NCBI RefSeq assembly: GCF_010820665.1 | Contig: NZ_JAAIKC010000007.1 | Coordinates: 1-64,000, forward strand | DNA: 64,000 bases | Source of the DNA: Paenibacillus sp. SYP-B3998 | GTDB taxonomy: Bacteria; Bacillota; Bacilli; Paenibacillales; NBRC-103111 | Reading direction: 5' to 3' | Shown: in pieces, positions 52,068 to 59,555 of the stretch | Layout: every line of letters starts with the position of its first letter | Numbering within the stretch: position 1 is the stretch's first letter | Notes under the pieces: generated by a model | Seen by the model: only the letters and a program-made list of their open reading frames with translations | Told to the model about the DNA's origin: nothing | Databases searched by the model: none | Translations under genes and position numbers: made by a program

Positions 52068-53819
52068 CTATGGCTTCGGATTTTTCAACGGGTTGAAATT
52101 CGGATCCATTAGGCGCACTGCGGTCTCGAGCGGATACATGCCAGCGTAGCGGACTCCGTACTCCAACGTTTCCCATACATAGAACCGACCGTTCTTCTTG
52201 CTTAGCGCATACAGTATGAACAGATGCTGACTCCGAAAGTGCGAAGTGTCTGATGGTTTTTTGCTGTACAGTACATGCCCCATCACATAATACAGCTGGA
52301 CATTGTCCGTGTTGATTAAAATGTTGATTGGCGTTGATTTTGTTCCGATGAAGGTTAAGTCCTCTGGGAACAGTTGGTACTGCAGTTCAGTTTCTTTAAA
52401 CAGTCGGACACTTCCCACCCCACTTCCCATCGCACCCGAATACGGGGAGGCAGGGTCGATGGTCGCCTTATAGCCTCCCACGTCCTCAGCATTCATGGCG
52501 GACAACCGTGCCTCAAGCAGTTTGCGAACCTCGTTCATGTCTTCTTTGGTAAATGGTCCTGGTTCATACCCATCTTTGGAAATTTCACTGTCCCAACTGA
52601 TCCTAGATCCAGGGGAGTCATTTCCCTCCATCTTCCAATCGCCGTCCGTCGTTCGGACTAGGACATAATCCGTTTCGCGCTTTCGCGGCTGTGAACCAAT
52701 CCGATACTGCTCCGAAACGCTTACAATCGCCATTCGGTCTGTCATGTAAAGGAAGGCCAAATTCTCTAGTGTGACGTCTATTGGGTGTGCATGGAGATAG
52801 TCGGCGTTAACCTTAGCGGCTTTCTGGTCACTTGTAGCACTGATTGTGTTCAGGTAGAGGCTGGCATCTCCCTCACGAATCGCCTTCAGGTGAGTTGCGA
52901 CCGTCGAAGCAACCTTGGATTCTGCATTCAGATCCACGCCTGTGGGAGGAGACAGACTTTGTAACCTTCCTTCTTCGTCAACATACTTTAGCGCGATTTG
53001 GCCAACGCCGTCCGCTTCGACGACAAACATTTCCGGCTCGTTAAGCTGATCGGAACCGGTGACTGAATATTGCTGAACCAATTGATTCTCATACACGACT
53101 CGAATGTGCACTTCATTCGCCCATTTTGATGCTTTGCTGTACAAAGACATAGCTGTTTCGGGCAAGCGTTTTTGGGCGAGGGATATGTGCTGAGCAAACG
53201 GTTGGGTCAGCTCTTCGGAGGAGCTGGACTTCAGACGTCCGTCGTTTAGCTCGATCGTAAACGTGACTAAGTGTCTGTCTGTGTCAAAGTCCAAAGCTAG
53301 ACTACGGTAGGGAAGCACACCGTGCTCTTCGTACACATCGGGTTTGATCGTGTCGATCAGCGTCTCCCTTAGCGTCTCGGCTGTGACTTTTTGAATGATT
53401 ACTGTTTTGGATGCAGTGTCCCACTTCACATGCTTGCCCGAAACTTCACCGACAAACCGTAAAGGCACATAGGTGCTACCATCGATCAAACGCGGTGGCA
53501 AGGGCAAGGGAATTACTTGATCAAAATTCCAATACGCATTGGGCGAATCTATTCCCATAATGAGTGTTTTTCCGTCTTTTTTTGCGGTAATCATCTGTGC
53601 TTTTGGAAACCATTCCACACTGTACCCGAGCTTTTCGAACAACGTGCGCATCGGGACGAACACCGAACCGTCGATGAGCGCCGGATTCTCAGGAAATATA
53701 ATTCGCTCACCATCCAGGATGACCTCGATCCGCTGTTCTTCTGCATGAGCTGTCCTCAGCGGATCCCCAAATATGACCGCCATAATGGAAATTGCAAGTA
53801 TAAAAATATATCGCCACAT
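52068..53819 (-). CDS. Exported protein with copper-amine-oxidase N-terminal-type domain
   Basis: 583 residues from the ATG at 53819, chosen because it starts a clear signal peptide (MWRYIFILAISIMAVIFG, cleavage near AHA-EE); a longer in-frame start adds 31 implausible residues. Residues about 32-140 carry the Cu_amine_oxidN1 repeat: ALIDGSVFVPMRTLFEKLGY and RLIDGSTYVPLRFVGEVSG. Despite the name, such domains are common in Paenibacillus wall or exoproteins without oxidase activity. The rest includes two segments resembling NTF2-like folds (VATHLKAIREGDASLYLNTI; VRKLLEARLSAMNAEDVGGY). No catalytic motif is visible. Confidence 0.8.
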   Translation of the reverse strand: MWRYIFILAISIMAVIFGDPLRTAHAEEQRIEVILDGERIIFPENPALIDGSVFVPMRTLFEKLGYSVEWFPKAQMITAKKDGKTLIMGIDSPNAYWNFDQVIPLPLPPRLIDGSTYVPLRFVGEVSGKHVKWDTASKTVIIQKVTAETLRETLIDTIKPDVYEEHGVLPYRSLALDFDTDRHLVTFTIELNDGRLKSSSSEELTQPFAQHISLAQKRLPETAMSLYSKASKWANEVHIRVVYENQLVQQYSVTGSDQLNEPEMFVVEADGVGQIALKYVDEEGRLQSLSPPTGVDLNAESKVASTVATHLKAIREGDASLYLNTISATSDQKAAKVNADYLHAHPIDVTLENLAFLYMTDRMAIVSVSEQYRIGSQPRKRETDYVLVRTTDGDWKMEGNDSPGSRISWDSEISKDGYEPGPFTKEDMNEVRKLLEARLSAMNAEDVGGYKATIDPASPYSGAMGSGVGSVRLFKETELQYQLFPEDLTFIGTKSTPINILINTDNVQLYYVMGHVLYSKKPSDTSHFRSQHLFILYALSKKNGRFYVWETLEYGVRYAGMYPLETAVRLMDPNFNPLKNPKP

Positions 53820-53964
53820 TGTTCTGCATCCGCCTACCCTTTTTATTTTGTCGATTGTGACATGATAAACTGTTTTCGATAAATTTCCAGAAATTCCTTT
53901 AAAACACACCAAGAAGGAATTGGTTGGAAACTATCGAAATAGATGGAGGTAGTAGGAGGTAACC

Positions 53965-54891
53965 ATGGCCAAAAGAAAACCCATTTATGTAGAAATTGTT
54001 ATAAAGGCACCGATGGAAACGTTGTGGACGTATACCCAGACGCCTGAAATACATCAACAATGGGATTTGCGATTCTCTGAGATTACTTATATTCCCAAAT
54101 CCTATGAAGAGCAGTCTCAGCGCTTTGTATATAAGACTAATATCGGCTTTGGACTCAGTATTGCTGGAGAAGGAGAGACGGTTGGTTCGATAGAGAAGGA
54201 AGGCATCTTGACCTCTAGCCTGAAATTCAGTTCTGCCAATCCGATATCGCTAATATCTGAAGGGAATGGTTACTGGCGGTATGTACCGACAGATGACGGT
54301 ATTCGCTTCTTAACGAGATATGATTACAGGACACGTTTCGGTGTATTCGGCAGTTGGCTCGATCGGTTCCTATTCCGACCGATTATGGGGTGGGCGACTG
54401 CCTGGAGTTTTGACAGTTTGCGTCTATGGCTAGAGCAGGGGACTCTCCCACATGTATCGTTTAGGCGCTCCATTATAGAACTCATACAAAATCTCAGTTT
54501 GTTTACCATCTGGGTGTATCAAGGACTGGTGCCTAAGCTGCTAGTACCAGACTCGGGGGAAATGGATATTTTACGGGGGATGGCTGGTCTTGCTGGTTAT
54601 GAGAGACCCATTCTGACTCTGATGGGGTTAGGGGAAATCGGATTCGGTCTCTTGTTCCTCATTCTGCGAGGACAGAAGCGGAAAGTTCTGCATAAGACCA
54701 ATATCGTGGTCTTAATTCTGCTTGGATTAAGTGCGGCAGCGCACCCGGCGACCTATGTCGCGCCTTTCAATCCGATCACTTTGAATCTGGCGATGATTGC
54801 TTTGTCTATGGTCAGTCTGCTAGGCACAGCAGTGCTTCCGAGTGCCGCAAGGTGTCTGCGCAGCTCCCGTGAAGGAGGGAAACAAGCATGA
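53965..54891 (+). CDS. SRPBCC domain protein with DoxX-like membrane tail
   Basis: 308 residues with strong RBS AGGAGG. Residues 1-150 look like a START/SRPBCC lipid- or ligand-binding domain (YVEIVIKAPMETLWTYTQTP, HQQWDLRFSEITYI). Residues ~180-300 contain about four hydrophobic helices with GLVPKLL and GLGEIGFGLLFLIL, as in the DoxX-like family. It overlaps the following DUF4166 gene by 4 bp (ATGA), so the two are co-translated and likely work together at the membrane. Biochemical function unknown. Confidence 0.8.
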   Translation: MAKRKPIYVEIVIKAPMETLWTYTQTPEIHQQWDLRFSEITYIPKSYEEQSQRFVYKTNIGFGLSIAGEGETVGSIEKEGILTSSLKFSSANPISLISEGNGYWRYVPTDDGIRFLTRYDYRTRFGVFGSWLDRFLFRPIMGWATAWSFDSLRLWLEQGTLPHVSFRRSIIELIQNLSLFTIWVYQGLVPKLLVPDSGEMDILRGMAGLAGYERPILTLMGLGEIGFGLLFLILRGQKRKVLHKTNIVVLILLGLSAAAHPATYVAPFNPITLNLAMIALSMVSLLGTAVLPSAARCLRSSREGGKQA

Positions 54892-55568
54892 CCTCAATCT
54901 ACGAAAAGGTTCTTGGTGAGGACTTCGCCAAGCTCCACCCCCAGATTCAGAAGCGATTTGGCTTCGGCAGCGAGCATCAAATAGCCTCCATCGGCAAAGG
55001 CATTATGGAACAGGTCTGGTATGGCAAATGGTATACATTGCCGTTCTTGGCACTCGGTGCGTGGCGGAATATCCTTTTTCCGCAGGGAGGGGAACAAATT
55101 CCTTTCACAATTGAGAATTACGCATACCAGGATTACTTCGGGCGAGAGACGGTTACTTGGGTCCGAACGTATCATTTTCCCAATCGGGTCAGACGTTTGG
55201 ACGCCACGATGATTTACAGTGAGAAAAGACGGAAGATCATCGACTATCTTGGCACGCACCAGCATTTGGCCGTGGAAATTGAGATGTTCGTTGCGGAGAA
55301 TGGCGGTATGAGGCTGCGGTCAGGGAAGCAATATTTTTATGAGGGGATTCTAGGCTTTCGGTTCCCGATGGTTTTCTCCGGTTATGCCGATGTCTGTGAG
55401 TGGTACGACGATGAGAAGGGGAAGTTCCAAATTGACGTGAAGGTGAATAATAAATTTTTCGGCCCACTTTTCGGGTATAGAGGCTCCTTTGATATCGAGT
55501 ACGTTCCCATTGCGGGGAGTGAAATTCCGCAGCATGTGAAGCCAGCGCGGGAAGAGAGAAGAGAGTAG
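54888..55568 (+). CDS. DUF4166-family protein
   Basis: 226 residues beginning MTSIYEKVLGEDFAKLHPQI, followed by the conserved blocks IGKGIMEQVWYGKW, VTWVRTYHFPN and FGPLFGYRGSF of DUF4166. In other genomes this domain is often next to or fused with SRPBCC, DoxX-like or epimerase-type proteins, consistent with the 4-bp overlap here. No catalytic residues can be named. It is followed by an intrinsic terminator. Confidence 0.82.
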   Translation: MTSIYEKVLGEDFAKLHPQIQKRFGFGSEHQIASIGKGIMEQVWYGKWYTLPFLALGAWRNILFPQGGEQIPFTIENYAYQDYFGRETVTWVRTYHFPNRVRRLDATMIYSEKRRKIIDYLGTHQHLAVEIEMFVAENGGMRLRSGKQYFYEGILGFRFPMVFSGYADVCEWYDDEKGKFQIDVKVNNKFFGPLFGYRGSFDIEYVPIAGSEIPQHVKPAREERRE

Positions 55569-55690
55569 AGATACATTCCCCTTCAGCGAGCATTATCACC
55601 CCCGTGCAAAGCCGAAAGATTTTTGCAATGTACCTATCAAAAAGAGAAACTTTTGGGGGTTAAAATACACCCGGTTTCTGACAAGCTAGT

Positions 55691-55729
55691 AAAATCCACA
55701 GCTGTAAGAGCTGTGGATTTTGCTTTTTT
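55691..55729 (+). terminator. Intrinsic terminator after the DUF4166 gene
   Basis: AAAATCCACAGCT (55691-55703) and AGCTGTGGATTTT (55709-55721) form a perfect 13-bp stem with a 5-base loop, followed by GCTTTTTTA. Confidence 0.85.
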
Positions 55730-55812
55730 AGAAGCAGTGCTTGTATAGTAAGATTATAACAATTTTTTAAAAAAGAACTTTATAGAGAACATGCATAGGT
55801 TTACAAAAAAAC

Positions 55813-55855
55813 TAGCTCTATAGAAAGAGATCTCGTTCCTTTCTATAGAGCTAGC
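55813..55855. promoter_or_regulatory. Perfect 16-bp inverted repeat in the GH3 leader
   Basis: CTAGCTCTATAGAAAG (55813-55828) and CTTTCTATAGAGCTAG (55840-55855) are exact reverse complements around an 11-base loop, 36 bp before the GH3 start codon. On the plus strand no T-run follows, so it is not a standard terminator for upstream genes. On the minus strand seven T residues follow. It may be a 5' stabiliser, an attenuator partner or a mobile-element relic. Confidence 0.55.
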
Positions 55856-55891
55856 AAATATGCATGGAAATGAGAATCGGGAGGAAACAAC

Positions 55892-58678
55892 ATGAGTACA
55901 CAGATTCTGGGAGTTCCATTAGAAGGTTTTGCTGAATTTAGTCGGACGGTAGCCGCAGAAGGCGCGGTGCTGTTAAAGAATGAAGGACAGGTACTTCCGC
56001 TTCGAAACGGCGAAAACATTTCAATTTTTGGCCGAACACAAGTTAATTATTATCGCAGCGGTACAGGTTCGGGCGGGAGTGTCCATGTTTCTTATACAAC
56101 CAATTTGTTAGACGGTCTTCGCAGTAAAAAGAACCTTACAGTCAACGAAGAACTGGCGGCTGTCTATGAAAAGTGGATTGAGCAAAATCCATTTGATGAT
56201 GGCGGAAAAGTATGGGCGGCAGAGCCGTGGAACCAAAAGGAAATGCCTTTAACCGATGAACAGGTATCGAAGGCAAGAAGCCAATCGAGCAAAGCGGTCG
56301 TTGTGATTGGTCGTACGGCGGGAGAAGATCAGGATAATGCGGACGCGCCGGGCAGTTATCAATTAACGGCCGATGAACAAGCGATGCTGAAGCAGGTCAC
56401 TGCTTATTTTGAACAAACCGTTGTTGTGCTGAATGTATCGAATATTATTGATATGAGCTGGCTGAATGATGATAGTTATATACACCCGATTTCGTGCGCT
56501 ATTTACTCTTGGCAGGGCGGTATGGAGGGAGGTAATGCGATTGCCGACGTACTGGCCGGAGAGGTGACACCGAGTGGTAAATTAACGGATACGATCGCTT
56601 ATTCCATAGAAGATTATCCATCGACTCGCAATTATGGCAATGAATTCAAGAACCTGTATCAGGAAGATATTTATGTGGGCTATCGTTATTTTGAGACGTT
56701 TTACCCGGATAAGGTGCATTTTGAGTTTGGGTACGGTATCTCTTATACCTCATTTAAAGTCGAGTCTGAAGAGGCTAAGCTGACCACCCAAGAAGGAGAA
56801 ACATACGTTGAAATCGACGTAACTGTAACAAATACGGGAGACACCTTTGCGGGAAAAGAGGTCGTACAGGTCTATTACGAAGCGCCGCAAGGAAAGCTAG
56901 GGCAACCTGCTAAAGTTTTGGCGGCATTCGGGAAGACAAAAGTCCTTCAGGCGGGTGAATCACAGCGTCTTAAGGTGAGCTTCCCTGTTCATTCTATGGC
57001 TTCCTATGATGACGCTGGCGTGACGGGGCATCCTTCTGCTTATGTGCTGGAGGCCGGGACATACCGAATTTATGTGGGAACCAGTGTCAAAAATCTGGCG
57101 GAAATAGGGGTCCAAGGACAAAGTGGTTACGTCGTGGAAACTCTTCAAGTCGTGGAGCAGTTGCAAGAGGCGCTGGCGCCGACGGAAAGCTTTACGAGAA
57201 TGAAGCCGGGTGCTCGGAAGGATGACGGTTCGTATGAACTCATCTCTGTAGAGGTACCGAAGCGAAAGATTTCTTTAGCGGAAAGGATCGAGAGTAATCT
57301 TCCTGAAACTTTGGAGCAAACCGGTAATCAAGGACATAAATTAAGAGATGTTTATGATCGGAAAGTCGGCATGGAAGCCTTTATCGCTCAGCTTAGTGAT
57401 CAGGATCTGGCAGCGATTGTCAGAGGAGAAGGTATGAGCAGTCCGTTGGTTACACCGGGTACGGCTTCGGCTTTCGGGGGGGGAAGCGACAGTTTATTCA
57501 ATTATGGAATCCCGGTTGCTTGTACGGCAGACGGACCGTCCGGAATTCGTATGGATAGCGGGCAGAAGGCGACCCAGGTTGCAATCGGAACCTTGCTTGC
57601 GGCAACCTGGAATGTGGAACTGGTTGAAGAGCTTTATGTCATGGAAGGCAAGGAATTATTAAGCAACAACGTCGACGCCTTGCTTGGACCTGGCTTGAAT
57701 ATCCGGCGCAGTCCGCTCAATGGACGCAACTTTGAGTATTTTTCGGAAGATCCGCTGATTTCCGGGGTATTCGCCGCAGCATGCACGCGGGGCATTATGA
57801 AGGGCGGTTCCAACGCCACACTGAAGCATTTCGCCTGCAATAATCAGGAAAAGCATCGCAGTAAGGTAGATGCCATCGTTTCCGAACGCGCCCTTCGGGA
57901 GATTTATTTGAAAGGCTTTGAAATTGCGGTGAAGCAGGGCGGCGCGAATTCGATTATGACCTCTTATAATCCCATCAACGGGCATTGGGCGGCTTCTAAT
58001 TATGATTTGAATACCACGATTCTTCGGGGGGAATGGGGCTTTAAAGGCATCGTGATGACGGATTGGTGGGCCATTATGAACGATGTCGTCGAGGGGGGGC
58101 CTGCGGATCGGAAGTACACGAACTGGATGATCCGTGCCCAAAATGATTTGTACATGGTTGTTCCTAACTATGGGGCAGAAATCAACGGCTGGGATGACAA
58201 TACGATTGAATCTCTGGAAAATGGTTCGTTAACCCGTGGAGAACTTCAGCGCTCGGCAATGAACATTTGCGAGTTCATCATGCACGCACCGGTGTTCTCA
58301 AGAAAACAGGAGATTGTAGAAACGGTTGCTGCATTCAAGGCGAATCCATCTCTTTCGACGGAGCAAGCGCAAGCACTATCCCAACATGCACAGGTTAAAC
58401 CTGCCGCAGCCGGATCGACCTTTATGAAAGTGGATCAGGGCGGTCAATATCGTATCATTGTTAATATCATGTCTCCGGAACCAGAATTGGCTCAAAGCGC
58501 TTGTAATGTGACACTGAACGATCAGTTGATGACAACCATTCAAACGAATGGGACGGAAGGCAAATGGATCAGGCAGAAGCTTGTGAAAATCGAACTGGAA
58601 GATGGCCTTTATGAATTGAAATTGGATTTCGTCAAACCAGGCTTGCAGATCGACTGGATCGAATTTAAACAAGTGTAA
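55892..58678 (+). CDS. GH3 family glycosidase with inverted domain order
   Basis: 928 residues, RBS GGGAGG, no signal peptide, so probably intracellular. Domain order is reversed from classic GH3 enzymes. The C-terminal-type sandwich domain comes first (about 15-290, AAEGAVLLKNEGQVLPL, WQGGMEGGNAIADVLAGE), then a fibronectin-III-like domain (about 300-375). The (beta/alpha)8 catalytic domain is last (about 500-750), with nucleophile D724 in GIVMTDWW and substrate-site blocks GPGLNIRRSPLNGRNFEYFS and LKHFACNNQE. About 75 C-terminal residues resemble a carbohydrate-binding jelly roll (LYELKLDFVKPGLQIDWIEF). Inverted GH3 beta-glucosidases are known, for example from Ruminococcus. It probably removes beta-linked glucose or related sugars. 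Confidence 0.88.
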   Translation: MSTQILGVPLEGFAEFSRTVAAEGAVLLKNEGQVLPLRNGENISIFGRTQVNYYRSGTGSGGSVHVSYTTNLLDGLRSKKNLTVNEELAAVYEKWIEQNPFDDGGKVWAAEPWNQKEMPLTDEQVSKARSQSSKAVVVIGRTAGEDQDNADAPGSYQLTADEQAMLKQVTAYFEQTVVVLNVSNIIDMSWLNDDSYIHPISCAIYSWQGGMEGGNAIADVLAGEVTPSGKLTDTIAYSIEDYPSTRNYGNEFKNLYQEDIYVGYRYFETFYPDKVHFEFGYGISYTSFKVESEEAKLTTQEGETYVEIDVTVTNTGDTFAGKEVVQVYYEAPQGKLGQPAKVLAAFGKTKVLQAGESQRLKVSFPVHSMASYDDAGVTGHPSAYVLEAGTYRIYVGTSVKNLAEIGVQGQSGYVVETLQVVEQLQEALAPTESFTRMKPGARKDDGSYELISVEVPKRKISLAERIESNLPETLEQTGNQGHKLRDVYDRKVGMEAFIAQLSDQDLAAIVRGEGMSSPLVTPGTASAFGGGSDSLFNYGIPVACTADGPSGIRMDSGQKATQVAIGTLLAATWNVELVEELYVMEGKELLSNNVDALLGPGLNIRRSPLNGRNFEYFSEDPLISGVFAAACTRGIMKGGSNATLKHFACNNQEKHRSKVDAIVSERALREIYLKGFEIAVKQGGANSIMTSYNPINGHWAASNYDLNTTILRGEWGFKGIVMTDWWAIMNDVVEGGPADRKYTNWMIRAQNDLYMVVPNYGAEINGWDDNTIESLENGSLTRGELQRSAMNICEFIMHAPVFSRKQEIVETVAAFKANPSLSTEQAQALSQHAQVKPAAAGSTFMKVDQGGQYRIIVNIMSPEPELAQSACNVTLNDQLMTTIQTNGTEGKWIRQKLVKIELEDGLYELKLDFVKPGLQIDWIEFKQV

Positions 58679-58735
58679 ATGTAGTAGAAACGGCAATGAG
58701 CTAATTAAGCCGCCAAGGCATCTCACTCCGAGTCG

Positions 58736-58780
58736 AAAAAGCAGTTGTCGCAGAGATTTCTCTGCGATGGCTGCTTTTTT
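58736..58780 (+). terminator. Hairpin with T-run; also a recombinase-derived scrap
   Basis: AAAAAGCAGTTGTCGCAGAG pairs with CTCTGCGATGGCTGCTTTTTT, a near-perfect long stem with a 4-base loop, about 60 bp after the GH3 stop, so it can terminate that gene. On the minus strand the same bases read EKAAIAEKSLRQLLFRL, matching the recombinase remnants at 121-345 and 3840-4160. Confidence 0.65.
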
Positions 58781-58789
58781 CGTTTAGGG

Positions 58790-59067
58790 GAGAACCTAAC
58801 ATCGAATAGGATGAAGAAATACAGAGTGTTACGGGGGAAAAAGGAGTGCTGGTCATCCAACGTACCACCGGAGAGAAAAAGTCGTTGGTGAATGGTGTAA
58901 CTATGGAACTAACCGCTCTGGCTTTCATACATAATGGAAGCACTTTTATTCCACTAAGATTTATTGAGGAAGCAACGGGTGAAGATATAATTTGCAACGC
59001 AAATAGAGCTGGGAGAAAACAAAACAAGCTGTCACCGGTAGAGTACCGATACCAACTTATTGCCTAA
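58790..59067 (+). pseudogene. Copper-amine-oxidase-N-type domain fragment
   Basis: The plus strand reads PNIE, stop, DEEIQSVTGEKGVLVIQRTT and later TALAFIHNGSTFIPLRFIEE before drifting into unrelated sequence. The block HNGSTFIPLRFIEEATG is the hallmark of Cu_amine_oxidN1 repeats. The in-frame TAG sits where a Trp (IEWD) would be expected. There is no signal peptide or start, so this is the decayed tail of an exoprotein gene. Confidence 0.55.
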
Positions 59068-59178
59068 GGCTTTTTCCAATGTCTACAAAACAGGGGCGTG
59101 ACTATGAGTTTAAGGAGAAGTTTTTTATGCGTTGTGGGAAACCGTATGGAAGCAACTTTTAGATACCGTATATGTGAT
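59068..59178. other. Intergenic stretch before the phosphatase promoter
   Basis: Only short broken frames. Nothing recognisable apart from the AT-rich lead-in to the promoter at 59179. Confidence 0.4.
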
Positions 59179-59206
59179 TTGCAAAATATAGTAAATATGC
59201 TATAAT
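59179..59206 (+). promoter_or_regulatory. Near-consensus sigma-A promoter
   Basis: TTGCAA (59179-59184) and a perfect TATAAT (59201-59206) are separated by 16 bp; the expected start point is about 59213. This is one of the best promoter matches in the window. The next intact gene on this strand begins at 59556, leaving a leader of about 340 bp that contains broken frames. Confidence 0.65.
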
Positions 59207-59212
59207 GGAAAT

Positions 59213-59228
59213 GTTTAAGCGCTTTAAC
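59213..59228. promoter_or_regulatory. LacI/CcpA-family-like operator at the transcription start
   Basis: GTTTAAGCGCTTTAAC is a near-perfect dyad with the central AAGCGCTT typical of LacI-family operators and close to catabolite-response elements. It overlaps the predicted +1 of the promoter at 59179-59206, a position for repression. This suggests sugar- or catabolite-dependent control of whatever was or is transcribed here. Confidence 0.55.
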
Positions 59229-59555
59229 TTTTGGTTTACTACCTATTTTTGAAGGGGGTGAATACAAAGAAACCCAAACCGGCTAGTGTGATAGGGAGAG
59301 ACGTAACCAGAAGAGAATGTAGCAGAAGTAGTCAATGCAGCTAATTATGCAAACGCTTACAAGAATTCATTCTGCTATGACTCTTACTAACGCAGTCAGC
59401 AGCGTACATCTTGGTGACAGGAAGACTGACACCAAGAAATCCAGACAATTACGATCTTGATCAAGAAGGAGGAATATTACTTACAATTGAGCGTCTTACT
59501 GTTCCTGTATCCGGTTCAATTCTTTTATATCTTATAACTATGAGGAAAGAAGGTA
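59229..59555 (+). other. Leader region with disrupted reading frames
   Basis: After GAAGGGGGTG a frame starting with GTG at about 59258 runs 28 codons (NTKKPKPASVIGRDVTRREC). Neighbouring frames contain ENVAEVVNAANYANAYKNSF and GRLTPRNPDNYDLDQEGG before stops. These look like pieces of one frameshifted gene that I do not recognise. They lie between the promoter/operator and the phosphatase gene. Confidence 0.3.
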
